A stretch of 64,000 nucleotides of DNA from Ruegeria sp. SCSIO 43209. Lineage in GTDB: Bacteria; Pseudomonadota; Alphaproteobacteria; Rhodobacterales; Rhodobacteraceae. The position numbers and the translations under genes were made by a program. The notes below the pieces were generated by a model. That model did no database searches, was not told the origin of the DNA, and was given only the letters and a program-made list of their open reading frames with translations. Positions 1 to 10,970 of this stretch are shown here, in pieces (within the stretch, counting starts at the first letter, position 1; each line of letters opens with the position of its first letter). The DNA lies in contig NZ_CP065359.1 of NCBI RefSeq assembly GCF_019904295.1, positions 2,381,001 to 2,445,000 of the forward strand, written 5' to 3'.

Positions 1-602
1 AGCGCATCGGTTACGAAGAACTGGATCAACTGGCAGAACAGGGCGAACCGGTCATCGTGGTGCTGTGGCACCAGAGACTGGCACAATCGCCATATTTCTT
101 CCCACTGGACAAGGGCCGCATCTGCTCGATCACTTCGGCAGCGCGCGCGGGCAGCATGGTGGGGCGAGTGCAGAAGCTGTTCGGGATGGATACAATTGCA
201 ATGTCCAGCCGCAAGCGCCACGTCGCCTTGTCGCGGGAAGTGCTGGGTAAGATGAAACAGGGTATCTCGATCGGCATTGCCGCCGACGGCCCTCGCGGAC
301 CCGAGCGGGTATCCTCGACTGTACCGCTGGTCTGGGCTCGCACATCAGGTAAACGAGTTTTCGGCATCACCTATTCCGCGCGGCACGGGTGCGAAGCCGG
401 AACTTGGGATCGTCTGCTGATGCCTCGCCCCTGGCGCAACGACGGCGTGTTTCTGTGCCGCGAATGGACCGATCCAGTTCCACGCAAGGCCAGCGAAGAG
501 CAGATTGAGGCCCTTCGTCTGAGCCTTGAGCAGCATATGAACGACATCACCGCCGAGGCCGACCGGATGGTCGGGCGTGAGCCATGGGCAAAGCGCATGT
601 GA
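1..602 (+). CDS. DUF374 lysophospholipid acyltransferase-like protein (5' partial)
   Basis: The reading frame is already open at base 3, so the N-terminus lies upstream of the window; 199 residues are visible. The family transfers acyl groups in lipid or lipid A metabolism at the inner membrane. Family marks are a Trp-His-Gln-Arg motif near the start of the visible part and an Ala-Asp-Gly-Pro-Arg-Gly-Pro block in the middle, matching the DGPRGP signature of DUF374 proteins. The C-terminus is complete and ends in a basic tail. The exact substrate cannot be read from the sequence. Family call fairly sure, function only by family. Confidence 0.8.
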   Translation, partial: RIGYEELDQLAEQGEPVIVVLWHQRLAQSPYFFPLDKGRICSITSAARAGSMVGRVQKLFGMDTIAMSSRKRHVALSREVLGKMKQGISIGIAADGPRGPERVSSTVPLVWARTSGKRVFGITYSARHGCEAGTWDRLLMPRPWRNDGVFLCREWTDPVPRKASEEQIEALRLSLEQHMNDITAEADRMVGREPWAKRM

Positions 603-636
603 ACCCAGAAACCGGCGTGAAACGACTTTTGCGCCG

Positions 637-858
637 TTAGGCCGCGTCTGCGCTGGTTTTGACCGAGGTCGCTCCTCTCGCCATGCTGTCCGACATTTCA
701 GCAAGCTTGATATCAAATCGCTTGCGCTCTCGGCAAAAGTCGCTGATTTTGCACTCAACTTCCTGTTCGTCGTCACCGAGAACAGCGGCTCTCATATCGT
801 CCAAATCCTTGCTGTGAAGGATTTGCGTTCCATAGTTTAGAAATTCAAAACCAAACAT
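637..858 (-). CDS. small hypothetical protein (73 aa)
   Basis: Unrecognised acidic protein. The chosen ATG has a strong ribosome binding site (GGGGAGAC, about five bases upstream) and lies one base after the TAA of the small upstream ORF, which suggests coupled translation. The middle is rich in Asp, Glu, Arg and Lys, with two cysteines, and there is no membrane segment or signal peptide. The stretch is visibly lower in GC than its neighbours. It sits downstream of tuf, past a terminator. It may be a real accessory gene or a remnant; no function can be proposed. Confidence 0.45.
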   Translation of the reverse strand: MFGFEFLNYGTQILHSKDLDDMRAAVLGDDEQEVECKISDFCRERKRFDIKLAEMSDSMARGATSVKTSADAA

Positions 859-859
859 C

Positions 860-1018
860 TTAGTCTCCCCTGATCGCCGGGACGCGCTTGATTTGCGCGT
901 CACCTTTGCTGTTGCAATAGAGAGCTGGGAGTTCAGTCTTCGTTTGGAGTGGACGGTAGATTAAGAATGCGAGATCGACAGCTGTTTTGTTCAATGAACT
1001 CAGCTTGCCCGAGATCAT
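860..1018 (-). CDS. possible small ORF (52 aa) upstream of the 73-aa gene
   Basis: Unrecognised. From the ATG at 1018 it gives 52 residues with a short hydrophobic stretch in the first half (Val-Asp-Leu-Ala-Phe-Leu-Ile-Tyr) and a basic C-terminus. The frame opens further upstream into the tuf terminator, so an earlier start is unlikely. The ribosome binding site is weak. The main support is that its stop codon is one base from the next start, whose ribosome binding site it contains. It shares the low GC of its partner. It could be a degraded fragment. Confidence 0.3.
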   Translation of the reverse strand: MISGKLSSLNKTAVDLAFLIYRPLQTKTELPALYCNSKGDAQIKRVPAIRGD

Positions 1019-1059
1019 TCGACGAATAATCTCAATGCGCCGAGAAGATTGGATGAGAA

Positions 1060-1085
1060 AAGGCCGCCCCATGTGGAGCGGCCTT
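1060..1085 (-). terminator. rho-independent terminator of tuf
   Basis: Arms AAGGCCGC and GCGGCCTT (8 bp, perfect) with a 10-base loop, followed on the minus strand by TTCTC. It lies 43 bases after the tuf stop codon and separates tuf from the two small ORFs. Confidence 0.8.
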
Positions 1086-1128
1086 CTTTAGTTCACCGAT
1101 TTGTCGGGCCAAAGCCCGACTACCGTGA

Positions 1129-2304
<1,176 letters not shown>

Positions 2305-2366
2305 TCCTCAGGCGCCCTTTTTGCAATTTGGGGGACCCTTGGTCCCGTGGTTACATCTGCGCGCGC

Positions 2367-2395
2367 GAGATATTTGGTTCAGGGGGGAAAATCAA
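2367..2395 (-). promoter_or_regulatory. candidate sigma-70 promoter of tuf
   Basis: On the minus strand TTGATT and TATCTC are separated by 17 bases, about 65 bases before the tuf start. The leader holds a small hairpin (GGGACC, 3-base loop, GGTCCC). The -10 box is imperfect, so this is an inference from spacing and position. Confidence 0.45.
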
Positions 2396-2420
2396 GCACA
2401 TCCTGAGGGAAATGCATCCA

Positions 2421-3011
2421 TCACGCCGGATTTTGTGTGACAGCTTCGGTTTCAAGCGGCTGGATCAAGCTGGGGCGCTTGTCAAACCAGCCATCATCCT
2501 TGTGCTCTTCGGCCAGCCACTCCTCAACCCGGTCGGCAACCTTCAAGGCCAGACCGTTCATCTGTTCTTCTCGGGTGCGCGCATTTCCTGATCCAGTAAG
2601 GGCGCTTTCACCGGTGGTATCTTCGAGCACCTGAAACTGCTTGCCTTTAGCAAGGAACTCTTTCTTTTCGACGTCATAGACGTTTACCAGAACGATGGCG
2701 GTGCTTTTGGGGTTGTAAATCACAGGAATTCCCGGAGGTGCCAACATGTAGCCCTCGAGACTGATGCCAATGTCGTATTCCTGTGAACCTTCATACCGGC
2801 CAAGCCTGATGTCCACTGCATTCTGGATCGCTTTGGTCCATTCATCCGGCGTAGCATCCCGCGAAACCGGTCCCTGAACGGCCTTTTCCGCAAAGGCATA
2901 ATTCACGCGTAGCTTGAATTCACCCAGCGACTCGGGGTCTTCATAAACCTGCGTTTGGGTGCATGCGCCCATCAGGGCCAACCCGGTGATCAGTGTCAGA
3001 ATGCGCAGCAT
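2421..3011 (-). CDS. DUF4136-like outer-envelope lipoprotein
   Basis: 196 residues. A hydrophobic signal ends in the lipobox L-M-G-A-C with the lipidated Cys at 17, so the mature protein should be anchored in the envelope. The middle resembles DUF4136-type lipoproteins, which have no defined biochemical role. It is transcribed in the same direction as tuf and lies directly upstream of it, but tuf has its own promoter candidate. The lipoprotein nature is clear; the family name is by eye. Confidence 0.7.
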   Translation of the reverse strand: MLRILTLITGLALMGACTQTQVYEDPESLGEFKLRVNYAFAEKAVQGPVSRDATPDEWTKAIQNAVDIRLGRYEGSQEYDIGISLEGYMLAPPGIPVIYNPKSTAIVLVNVYDVEKKEFLAKGKQFQVLEDTTGESALTGSGNARTREEQMNGLALKVADRVEEWLAEEHKDDGWFDKRPSLIQPLETEAVTQNPA

Positions 3012-3108
3012 GTCTCTCGTCTCGATAGGCCTGTTTTCTTTGGATGTAGCGCACCGATACGGGTTGTGCCAAGCCGTATCGGCAGATTTTCACCAAGCGG
3101 ACAGCATA

Positions 3109-5457
3109 TCACGAGAACTTGTAATCCCTCGGAAAGCCATAAGGTGCTTTTTTCCCAACACCCGCACGCTTGGCCAACCAATGGGACATATCTGCCTCGT
3201 GCCGGGTTTTGTCGCCGCCCATGGACCATTTCAGGCCCTCTTCCCAGTTGAAGGTGGTGATATCGGATAACCCACCATCCAATTCCAGTGTGCCCTGCCG
3301 CCCACGCGCCATGTTGTACTTCTGCAAGCGGACACCCTTACCACGGGTCATCTCGGGCAGCTCCTCTGTCGGGAAGACTAGGAATTTCCCGTTCTGCGAG
3401 ACAACAGCAACATGATCGCCCTCAACCGGCTTACAGATCATCGCCGTCTCGTCTCCTTTGACGTTCAGCACCTGTTTGCCATTCCGGGTCTGCGCCAGAA
3501 CGTCATCTTCCGGCACCATAAAGCCGTTGCCCGCATCCGAGGCCACAAGCAGCTTGCGCCCCGGTTTGTGGATCAGGATGTCGATAATCTGCGCCTCGTT
3601 CGGCAGGTCGACCATCAGACGTAGCGGTTCGCCCATGCCACGCCCGCCGGGCAGGTTAGCGGCGCTGACGGTATAGAATCGGCCATTTGACGCAAAGACC
3701 AGCAGGCGGTCCGTAGTTTCCGCGTGGAAAATGAAACGTGGGCCGTCACCATCTTTGAACTTCAACTCGCGCTTCAGATCGATATGGCCGGTCATTGCCC
3801 TGATCCAGCCCATCTGAGAGCAGACGACCGTGATCGGTTCCTTGTCGATCATCGCCTCAAGCGGCACTTCCTCGACCTGACCTGCCTCGGCAAATTGTGT
3901 CCGGCGCGCGCCGCCTTCATAGTCTTTGCCGAAGGTCTTCTTGGTCTCTTTGAGTTGCTCAGCGATCTTGGCCCATTGCAGGGCGGGATCAGCCAGCAGG
4001 TCTTCGAGATTGGCGCGTTCCAGCATCAGTTCGTCACGTTCGCGTACCAGTTCCATCTCTTCCAGACGGCGCAAGCTGCGCAGGCGCATGTTGAGGATCG
4101 CATCGACCTGCACCTCGGACAGTTCGCCCTCACCCGGCTTCGGCGAGACGTAATCGGACTCATCGGTTGCGCGGACGTGATCGATGCCCCAATCTTCGCG
4201 CATCAGAGCGGCCTTGGGGTCGTCGTCGTAGCGGATGATATCGATCACCCGGTCGAGGTTCAGGAAGGCGACGATAAAGCCCTCCAATACCTCAAGGCGG
4301 TGGTCGATCTTGGCCATGCGGTGACGCGACCGCCTGATCAGCACCTCTTGCCGGTGATCAAGGAACGCGCGCAGCACTTCCTTCATCGAACAGACCTTAG
4401 GCGTCACCCCGTCGATCAGCACGTTCATGTTGAGGCTGAAGCGCACCTCAAGGTCCGAGTTGCGATAGAGCATGCCCATCAGCACCTCGGGGTCCACATT
4501 CTTAGAGCGTGGTTCAAGGATCAGGCGGATGTCATCAGCGGATTCGTCGCGGACATCGGCAAGGATCGGGATCTTCTTGGTCTGGATCAGTTCCGCGATC
4601 TTTTCGATCAGCTTGGATTTCTGAACCTGATAGGGAATCTCGGTGACGATGATCTGCCACTGGCCACGCCCCAGATCTTCAACCTCGTATTTACAGCGCA
4701 GCCGGAAGGATCCACGCCCGGTGCGGTAGGCCTGCGCGATATTTTCGGGCGGCTCGACAATGACGCCGCCGGTCGGAAAATCCGGGCCGGGAACATAATT
4801 CAATAGCGTATCGTCACGCGCATCCGGCGTCTTGATCAGATGCAGACAAGCGTCGCACAGCTCGGAAATATTATGCGGCGGGATATTAGTCGCCATGCCC
4901 ACCGCGATGCCGCTTGCGCCATTGGCCAGTAGATTCGGGAACTGTGCGGGCAACACGACCGGTTCGGTCAGTGTGCCGTCATAGTTGTCGCGGAAATCGA
5001 CAGCGTCTTCGTTCAACCCTTCCAACAGGGCTTCGGCAACGATGGTCATCCGCGCCTCGGTGTATCGAGAGGCCGCCGGATTATCGCCGTCGATATTGCC
5101 AAAATTCCCCTGCCCGTCGACCAGTGGATATCGGACGTTGAAGTCCTGTGCCAAGCGCGCCATTGCGTCGTAAATCGCCGCGTCGCCATGAGGGTGATAG
5201 TTACCCATCACGTCGCCAGAGATTTTCGCTGACTTACGGAAACCGCCCGTCGCACTGAGTCGCAACTCGCGCATCGCGTAGAGGATTCGCCGGTGAACCG
5301 GCTTCAATCCATCGCGCGCATCTGGCAAAGCGCGGTGCATGATGGTGGAAAGCGCGTAGGTCAGGTAGCGCTCGCCAATTGCGCGGCGCAGCGGCTCGGC
5401 TACCTCGCCCCCATTGTCAGGGGTCTCCATTTTGGGGTCGTCGATCGTATCGTTCAT
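3109..5457 (-). CDS. parC: DNA topoisomerase IV subunit A
   Basis: Breaks and rejoins DNA to unlink daughter chromosomes, working with ParE. 782 residues from the ATG at 5457; an open frame continues to 5538, but the protein family begins close to the chosen start (no strong ribosome binding site marks either). The catalytic tyrosine is Tyr132 in Ala-Ala-Ser-Arg-Tyr-Thr. The quinolone-binding helix reads [12 protein letters not shown], so the position matching E. coli ParC Ser80 is Ala93. The shorter C-terminal half points to ParC rather than GyrA. parE is not in the window. Confidence 0.95.
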   Translation of the reverse strand: MNDTIDDPKMETPDNGGEVAEPLRRAIGERYLTYALSTIMHRALPDARDGLKPVHRRILYAMRELRLSATGGFRKSAKISGDVMGNYHPHGDAAIYDAMARLAQDFNVRYPLVDGQGNFGNIDGDNPAASRYTEARMTIVAEALLEGLNEDAVDFRDNYDGTLTEPVVLPAQFPNLLANGASGIAVGMATNIPPHNISELCDACLHLIKTPDARDDTLLNYVPGPDFPTGGVIVEPPENIAQAYRTGRGSFRLRCKYEVEDLGRGQWQIIVTEIPYQVQKSKLIEKIAELIQTKKIPILADVRDESADDIRLILEPRSKNVDPEVLMGMLYRNSDLEVRFSLNMNVLIDGVTPKVCSMKEVLRAFLDHRQEVLIRRSRHRMAKIDHRLEVLEGFIVAFLNLDRVIDIIRYDDDPKAALMREDWGIDHVRATDESDYVSPKPGEGELSEVQVDAILNMRLRSLRRLEEMELVRERDELMLERANLEDLLADPALQWAKIAEQLKETKKTFGKDYEGGARRTQFAEAGQVEEVPLEAMIDKEPITVVCSQMGWIRAMTGHIDLKRELKFKDGDGPRFIFHAETTDRLLVFASNGRFYTVSAANLPGGRGMGEPLRLMVDLPNEAQIIDILIHKPGRKLLVASDAGNGFMVPEDDVLAQTRNGKQVLNVKGDETAMICKPVEGDHVAVVSQNGKFLVFPTEELPEMTRGKGVRLQKYNMARGRQGTLELDGGLSDITTFNWEEGLKWSMGGDKTRHEADMSHWLAKRAGVGKKAPYGFPRDYKFS

Positions 5458-5657
5458 ACATGATGTGATACGACGCAAGCGCGCGCGGGTAAAGCAATCG
5501 GCGCATATTTTGCTGGGGACAAGTCGGGCTTTTTGCAACAGGGGGAGGCAAGTATCGGATTTCCCCCGCTTTTCGACTCGAAGCTGAATCTATGGTAGGC
5601 TTTCGAACATTAAGACTGCTGCCTTTTATTGATGTTACGATTGCCAGGGGGTGCGCC

Positions 5658-6299
5658 ATGAAGCGTGTTATTGTTATCACTTTCGCCATGCTCGGCTGGA
5701 GCTTCTATGTGATGAGCGGGGGCCCGGATTTCGAACCGCGCGGCACCCGCACCGAGCAACCGGTTCGCGTCGCCTCTGTGCCAGAACACGAGCCTGCATC
5801 CGACCACGCACCTCGGGCTGAAGACGACCACGCACCTCGGGCTGAAGACCTTGTGACCAACGTTGCCGCGCGCATTGTACAGGCGCGCGCTCAGCCCGAG
5901 CCACAAGTAGAGGAGGATGCCGCGGTCGTCCTGTCACAAGTCACCAACGATCCGCTGTCTCAGTTCTCTGCATTTGACGAGAACGGCGTCAGCTTTACTC
6001 TGGCTTCGCTTGAAGACGGAGCCGCCGGACTGTTGCAGGTCGAGGCCGAGGTGCAGGATGACATCACACCTGTGAATCAAGTCATCGAGCCAGAGAAAGA
6101 TATCCGCGAAATCTCGGGCACGCGGGTCAATATGCGCGATGGGCCCGGAACGATTTACCCCATCATCGCCAAAGCCAAACTTGGCCAGCGCGTTGAGGTT
6201 CTCAGTGATTCCGGCACCGGCTGGCTGCGTTTGCGGTTATACCCTGATCAGCGGGTGGGTTGGATTTCTGCCTCACTGGTTCGGAAACCAACAAACTGA
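5658..6299 (+). CDS. secreted or anchored SH3-domain protein
   Basis: 213 residues. The ATG at 5658 follows AGGGGG by six bases, better than the open frame start at 5592. An N-terminal hydrophobic stretch (about 3-20) is a signal or anchor. A low-complexity acidic and proline-rich linker follows, carrying a perfect 24-bp tandem duplication that repeats DHAPRAED. From about 149 to the end is a bacterial SH3 (SH3b) domain with the typical start VNMRDGPGT and end VGWISASLV. Such domains usually bind cell wall components. Enzymatic activity is neither seen nor expected. Confidence 0.8.
   Translation: MKRVIVITFAMLGWSFYVMSGGPDFEPRGTRTEQPVRVASVPEHEPASDHAPRAEDDHAPRAEDLVTNVAARIVQARAQPEPQVEEDAAVVLSQVTNDPLSQFSAFDENGVSFTLASLEDGAAGLLQVEAEVQDDITPVNQVIEPEKDIREISGTRVNMRDGPGTIYPIIAKAKLGQRVEVLSDSGTGWLRLRLYPDQRVGWISASLVRKPTN
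5801..5848 (+). repeat. perfect 24-bp tandem duplication inside the SH3 gene
   Basis: Two identical adjacent copies (5801-5824 and 5825-5848) in frame, adding eight residues (DHAPRAED repeated) to the linker. The identity of the copies suggests a recent slip event. Confidence 0.95.
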
Positions 6300-6368
6300 C
6301 GCAACTGTGTCATTGTCCTGACCTAAAGCTCGCCATAGCTATGGGCGAAATGCACAGGCGGGGGCAAT

Positions 6369-7196
6369 ATGCAGAAATCGATTCTGATCACAGGCTGCTC
6401 ATCCGGGATCGGTCTGGACGCGGCGCACGGGATGCGCGCGCGCGGTTGGCGCGTTTTTGCCTCATGCCGTCAACAGCGTGACTGTGATCGGCTACGGGCA
6501 CAGGGTTTCGACAGCCCGCTGATCGACTATACCGATTCCGATAGCATTACCTCAGGCCTGCAGCAGGTTTTGGACGCGACCGGTGGCACGCTGGATGCGT
6601 TGTTCAACAATGGCGCTCACGGCCTTCCCGGCGCGGTTGAAGATGTCCCAATCGAAGGGCTTCGCCTAATTTTTGAGACCAACGTATTTGGCTGGCACGA
6701 ACTAACCCGACAAGTGATTCCCGTGATGCGGGCTCAGGGCCATGGGCGCATCGTGCAGAACTCATCAGTGTTGGGACTGGTCGCGTTCCCCTGGCGCGGG
6801 GCATACGTCGCCACCAAATACGCCATCGAAGGCCTGACCGATACCTTGCGCCTAGAGCTGCGAGACACCGACATCAAGGTCATCCTGATCGAACCAGGCC
6901 CGGTCACCTCGAAGATCCGTGTGAACGCGATCCCTGTCTTCGAACGCTTTATTGACTGGAAAAGCTCAGCCCTGCGACAGAGATACGAGGAAACGCTGCT
7001 GAAACGCCTCTACGAATCCTCCGGACCTGACAAGTTCGAACTGCCTGCCTCGGCTGTTACCGCCAAATTGGCGCATGCGGTTGAATCCAAGCGCCCACGT
7101 CCGCGATACTATGTGACGACGCCCACCTATATCGCCGGATATCTGCGCCGTATTCTGCCCACCCGGGCCATTGATCGCATCCTCTCGGACATATGA
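6369..7196 (+). CDS. short-chain dehydrogenase/reductase
   Basis: 275 residues, NAD(P)-dependent classical SDR. Cofactor motif TGCSSGIG at 8-15, NNG at 80-82, catalytic Ser at 132-133 and the YxxxK pair Tyr146/Lys150. The C-terminus extends about 30 residues beyond the minimal fold and is basic. The substrate is unknown; relatives include retinol-type and 3-oxoacyl reductases. It sits alone between the SH3 gene and a small membrane protein. Confidence 0.88.
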   Translation: MQKSILITGCSSGIGLDAAHGMRARGWRVFASCRQQRDCDRLRAQGFDSPLIDYTDSDSITSGLQQVLDATGGTLDALFNNGAHGLPGAVEDVPIEGLRLIFETNVFGWHELTRQVIPVMRAQGHGRIVQNSSVLGLVAFPWRGAYVATKYAIEGLTDTLRLELRDTDIKVILIEPGPVTSKIRVNAIPVFERFIDWKSSALRQRYEETLLKRLYESSGPDKFELPASAVTAKLAHAVESKRPRPRYYVTTPTYIAGYLRRILPTRAIDRILSDI

Positions 7197-7275
7197 GGCG
7201 AAATTACCTGTTCGCTTTTGCCGCTATCAACGCTAGATGACGGCTCAACAACTGAACAAACACGGACGGTGAGCT

Positions 7276-7476
7276 ATGGACCTGACGATGGTCATACTGC
7301 TTCTGGCCATGGCGGCGGTCGTCGTCGTGCTGGTGATGGGCATTGCCAATTTTGGAAAACCCGGCAAAGAGGCCGCGCTGAAAAGCAACAAGCTGATGCG
7401 CCTGCGTATCCTGTTTCAGTTCATTGCGGTGCTGCTGATCGTACTTTACGTCTATCTGCGTGGGCAGGGAGGGTAA
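7276..7476 (+). CDS. two-helix membrane protein, HIG1-like
   Basis: 66 residues with two hydrophobic helices (about 4-23 and 44-62) and a positively charged loop between them. The loop sequence NKLMRLRILFQ matches the HIG1 domain core (N-x-M-x-x-R-x-x-x-Q), known from proteins that associate with cytochrome oxidase and other respiratory complexes. It ends four bases before the adenosyltransferase gene, so the two are probably co-transcribed. The role here is unknown. Confidence 0.7.
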   Translation: MDLTMVILLLAMAAVVVVLVMGIANFGKPGKEAALKSNKLMRLRILFQFIAVLLIVLYVYLRGQGG

Positions 7477-7479
7477 GGC

Positions 7480-8052
7480 ATGGTCGTTCTCAACAAGATT
7501 TACACGCGCACCGGCGATGATGGGAAAACCGCTCTGGGCAATGGCGAGCGCGTCGCCAAATATTCCGGGCGTGTCGCGGCCTATGGCACTGTGGATGAGC
7601 TTAATTCCTTTGTCGGCGTGGCACGGACCGAAGCAGACGGAGAAGTCGAAGCCGCCTTGTCCCGTATCCAGAATGACCTGTTTGATCTGGGTGCCGATTT
7701 CTGCCGCCCCGACATGGATAAGGATGCCGAGGCCGACTATCCGCCCCTGCGTATCGTTTCCGCTCAGATCGACCGGCTTGAAGCCGAGATCGACGCGATG
7801 AACGAAGCGCTCCAGCCCTTGCGCAGTTTCATCCTGCCCGGTGGCTCACGTTTGGCCGCGCATCTGCATGTGTGCAGAACAGTTTCGCGCAGGGCCGAGC
7901 GGTTGGCGGTTGAGCTGACAAACATGGAGCCGGTCAATGAGGTGGCTGTCAAATACCTCAACCGCCTGAGCGATTGGTTCTTTGTCGCGGCGCGCTGTGC
8001 CAACAACGGCGGGCACGATGATGTGCTCTGGATTCCCGGTGCAAACCGGTGA
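7480..8052 (+). CDS. cob(I)yrinic acid a,c-diamide adenosyltransferase, PduO type
   Basis: 190 residues. Transfers the adenosyl group of ATP to cob(I)alamin to make coenzyme B12. The N-terminal ATP site TRTGDDGKT lies at residues 9-17, followed by YGTVDELNSFVG. The conserved Arg-rich helix CRTVSRRAERL is in the C-terminal third. The length is normal for the family. It fits with cobC and cbiB at 48.6-50.5 kb. No cobalamin riboswitch was seen upstream. Confidence 0.93.
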   Translation: MVVLNKIYTRTGDDGKTALGNGERVAKYSGRVAAYGTVDELNSFVGVARTEADGEVEAALSRIQNDLFDLGADFCRPDMDKDAEADYPPLRIVSAQIDRLEAEIDAMNEALQPLRSFILPGGSRLAAHLHVCRTVSRRAERLAVELTNMEPVNEVAVKYLNRLSDWFFVAARCANNGGHDDVLWIPGANR

Positions 8053-8237
8053 TCGCGCCTGCCGTCGGGAAACTAAATTTCGTTTTTGGTCCAAAAAATG
8101 ACAAAACGCGACGTCTCGAAACCATGACGTGACGATTTTGCTCTGTCGCAGAACATCACGACCCGCTATCTAAGCCAGCGAGAGCATTGGTGGAGTCGCT
8201 GCGCGGCTTGCCGTTTTTGTAAGGAGCATACGCAAAA

Positions 8238-8996
8238 ATGAAGGTACTCGTGCCTGTCAAGCGCGTGATTGACTACAACGTGAAAGTTCGTGTGAAAGCG
8301 GATGGCAGCGGCGTTGATCTCGCCAATGTAAAAATGTCGATGAACCCGTTCGACGAAATTGCCGTGGAAGAGGCGATCCGCCTGAAAGAGGCGGGCAAGG
8401 CCGATGAGGTTGTTGCCGTTTCGATCGGTGTGAAACAGTCGCAGGAAACCCTGCGGACCGCACTGGCCATGGGCGCCGACCGCGCCATTCTGGTTGTCGC
8501 GGCGGATGACGTGCATCAGGACATCGAACCGCTTGCCGTTGCCAAGATCCTCGCCAAAGTGGTCGAAGAAGAGCAGCCGGGCATCGTTCTGGCGGGCAAG
8601 CAGGCGATCGACAACGACATGAATGCCACCGGCCAAATGCTGTCGGCCCTTCTGGGTTGGTCGCAAGGCACCTTCGCGTCCGAGCTAGACATCGAAGGCG
8701 ACACCGCCAAGATCACCCGTGAGGTTGACGGCGGTCTGCAGACCATCTCCGTCAAAATGCCAACCATCGTGACCGTCGACCTGCGCCTGAACGAGCCGCG
8801 CTATGCGTCGCTGCCGAACATCATGAAGGCGAAGAAAAAGCCGCTGGATGAAAAAACCGCCGCCGATTATGGCGTCGACGTCACTCCGCGTCTGGAAATC
8901 GTCAAGACCGAAGAGCCGCCGGCACGCGCCGCAGGTATCATCGTGGGCTCGGTTGATGAGCTGGTCGAGAAACTCAAAGAAGCGGGGGCTGTGTAA
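8238..8996 (+). CDS. etfB: electron transfer flavoprotein subunit beta
   Basis: 252 residues, normal length. With EtfA it carries electrons from acyl-CoA and other dehydrogenases to ETF:ubiquinone oxidoreductase. It starts [20 protein letters not shown] and holds the [16 protein letters not shown] block typical of the beta subunit. AAGGAG is present upstream, about 11 bases from the ATG. It overlaps etfA by one base (TAATG), so translation is probably coupled. The 185 bases in front hold the operon promoter region and no other gene. Confidence 0.97.
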   Translation: MKVLVPVKRVIDYNVKVRVKADGSGVDLANVKMSMNPFDEIAVEEAIRLKEAGKADEVVAVSIGVKQSQETLRTALAMGADRAILVVAADDVHQDIEPLAVAKILAKVVEEEQPGIVLAGKQAIDNDMNATGQMLSALLGWSQGTFASELDIEGDTAKITREVDGGLQTISVKMPTIVTVDLRLNEPRYASLPNIMKAKKKPLDEKTAADYGVDVTPRLEIVKTEEPPARAAGIIVGSVDELVEKLKEAGAV

Positions 8997-9925
8997 TGGC
9001 TGTTCTTCTTCTCGCAGAGGTTAACAATGGTGAGCTGTCGGTTGACGCCACAGCCAAGACCGTTGCCGCTGTCAAATCGCTGGGTGAAATCACCGTTCTG
9101 GCCGCAGGTGGTTCTGCCGCTGCTGCTGGTGAGGCCGCTGCCAAGATCGATGGCGTATCCAAGGTTCTGGTCGCTGAAGACGCCTCGCTGGGTCATCGCC
9201 TGGCGGAATCGACCGCAGCCCTGATCGTGGGTCTGGCCGATGGGTACGAGCATATCGTTGCCCCTGCCACCACCGACGCCAAGAACGTGATGCCGCGCGT
9301 TGCAGCCCTGCTGGACGTGATGGTGATCTCGGACGCGTCCGGCGTGGTCGATGCCACCACTTTCGAGCGTCCGATCTATGCGGGTAACGCGATCCAGACC
9401 GTGAAATCGAACGACGCCAAGAAAGTCGTGACCATCCGGACCGCCAGCTTCGATGCGGCGGGCGAAGGTGGTTCGGCGGCGGTCGAGACCATCTCGGTCG
9501 GCGAAAACCCCGGCCTGTCGTCGTGGGTCGAGGACAAGGTTGCTGAAAGCGACCGTCCTGAACTGACTTCGGCTGGTGTTGTTGTTTCGGGTGGCCGTGG
9601 TGTGGGCTCGGAAGACGACTTCAAACTGATCGAAGGCCTGGCCGATAAGCTGGGAGCCGCCGTTGGTGCCTCACGCGCCGCAGTTGACTCGGGCTACGCC
9701 CCGAACGACTGGCAGGTGGGTCAGACCGGTAAAGTTGTTGCCCCTGACCTGTATGTTGCAGTCGGCATCTCGGGTGCGATCCAGCACCTGGCGGGCATGA
9801 AGGACTCCAAGGTCATCGTTGCGATCAACAAGGACGAAGAAGCGCCGATCTTCCAGGTCGCAGACTTCGGTCTGGTCGCAGACCTGTTCCAGGCCGTGCC
9901 GGAACTCACCGAAAAACTCGGCTGA
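8996..9925 (+). CDS. etfA: electron transfer flavoprotein subunit alpha
   Basis: 309 residues. It binds FAD through its C-terminal domain, where GGRGVGS, the [21 protein letters not shown] stretch (read in two parts) and GAIQHLAGM are all visible between about 195 and 270. It partners with EtfB, encoded directly upstream. Acyl-CoA dehydrogenases such as the Mcd-like enzyme at 21.4 kb are likely electron donors. Two stem-loops follow the stop codon. Confidence 0.97.
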   Translation: MAVLLLAEVNNGELSVDATAKTVAAVKSLGEITVLAAGGSAAAAGEAAAKIDGVSKVLVAEDASLGHRLAESTAALIVGLADGYEHIVAPATTDAKNVMPRVAALLDVMVISDASGVVDATTFERPIYAGNAIQTVKSNDAKKVVTIRTASFDAAGEGGSAAVETISVGENPGLSSWVEDKVAESDRPELTSAGVVVSGGRGVGSEDDFKLIEGLADKLGAAVGASRAAVDSGYAPNDWQVGQTGKVVAPDLYVAVGISGAIQHLAGMKDSKVIVAINKDEEAPIFQVADFGLVADLFQAVPELTEKLG

Positions 9926-9934
9926 TTTCCGACA

Positions 9935-9957
9935 AAGATTTTTCGACGAAAAATCTT
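9935..9957 (+). repeat. palindrome with TTTTTCGACGAAAAA core, copy 1
   Basis: Perfect 10-base arms (AAGATTTTTC and its complement) around GAC, starting nine bases after the etfA stop. A near-identical element lies the same distance after the era stop (26289-26310). Confidence 0.85.
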
Positions 9958-9960
9958 AGA

Positions 9961-9984
9961 AGGTCCGCCACTGGCGGGCCTTTG
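9961..9984 (+). terminator. rho-independent terminator of etfBA
   Basis: Arms GGTCCGCC and GGCGGGCC (7 Watson-Crick pairs plus one G-T) around ACT, followed by TTTGCTGTTT. Confidence 0.75.
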
Positions 9985-9988
9985 CTGT

Positions 9989-10807
9989 TTATACGCTCAG
10001 GTCGTTGATCACTTGGGCAAGTGAGCCAGCGATATTGCGATGTGTGGCTGGGCCGATCATATGCTCGGCAATCGGTTGTTGCAGTGTGCCAAACAACATG
10101 TCTTCAAGCTCATCGGATACGCCGGACACCTGAACCTGCAAGGACAAAATATCCGTACAATGGGGTCTCAAAGGCTCAATCATCTCGGGGTTGATTGCAA
10201 AGCCGTCACCCGGTGTCGAATCCAAATCGCTCCTCTCCACTTGCAGATGCAAAAGCAGGACGGGCGGGCCTACTTCTGCAAGAAACTTGCCGAGCTTTTC
10301 GATCCAGACATTGCGCAACTCTTGTTCCACAAGTTCAATTCGGGCATCCGAGCGTGCCGACAGGCGGTTCAGCAAGTGCTGTACAAAATGGACATCCGTA
10401 AAATCTTCTTCGGGATACAGCGCAACCAGATCGGCATTTGGCGCAACGAAACGGTCATTGCGTCGTGGGTGCACCCGGTAGAATCGGTTCGATAGCCCCA
10501 GCATGCCGGGTAACTGCAGGACGCATATATCAGATCGGTTTGCGATCTCCAGTAGCCCTTTGTCCTGCGTCAACGCTTCGACACCGCAGAACAGGCTGCC
10601 AAGGTTGAGGCATCGACGATCCAGACGACGTTCCAACTCATTGGGAAAGGGGGTTTCCACGAAACGGCCAAAAGTCTCTTCGCCCCCCAAACATGCCACA
10701 TAGGGGTTGTTCAACGCCCTTTGAGGGCCCCTGAAACGTAGTTTCGAATTTTCATATTCGCACGTCGTTTCCGCGGAATGGACCGCATTGATCGATTGAT
10801 AGCTCAT
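9989..10807 (-). CDS. DUF6473 family protein
   Basis: 272 residues from the ATG at 10807, which follows GGGTGAG by about five bases; the frame is open further to 10963 but that part would overlap the divergent promoter. The pattern [48 protein letters not shown] and [12 protein letters not shown] matches DUF6473 as I know it from roseobacters. There is no signal peptide. Function is unknown. It is divergent from hbdA and convergent with etfBA. Confidence 0.75.
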   Translation of the reverse strand: MSYQSINAVHSAETTCEYENSKLRFRGPQRALNNPYVACLGGEETFGRFVETPFPNELERRLDRRCLNLGSLFCGVEALTQDKGLLEIANRSDICVLQLPGMLGLSNRFYRVHPRRNDRFVAPNADLVALYPEEDFTDVHFVQHLLNRLSARSDARIELVEQELRNVWIEKLGKFLAEVGPPVLLLHLQVERSDLDSTPGDGFAINPEMIEPLRPHCTDILSLQVQVSGVSDELEDMLFGTLQQPIAEHMIGPATHRNIAGSLAQVINDLSV

Positions 10808-10970
10808 CACACTCACCCAAATATTCACCCAACCGCCATTTTGCCGCCGCAAGTCTTGAGAAAATCCTAATGCGCGCATTTGAAGCGAAATTGACTGTCC
10901 CCGTCCCCTTGCCGCCCATAGGGAACTGCCGATAATGTCGCCATATTCTGCGAACAAGGGCATCGAACAA

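Noticed and set aside
3724..4806. Long antisense frame over parC (360 aa)
   Set aside because: Shadow of a perfectly conserved gene; composition is biased and no homologous pattern is visible.
10808..10970. N-terminal extensions of the DUF6473 protein and the 3-hydroxybutyryl-CoA dehydrogenase that would overlap each other
   Set aside because: Both families start at the internal ATGs (10807 and 10971); the 163 bases between are a divergent promoter region.
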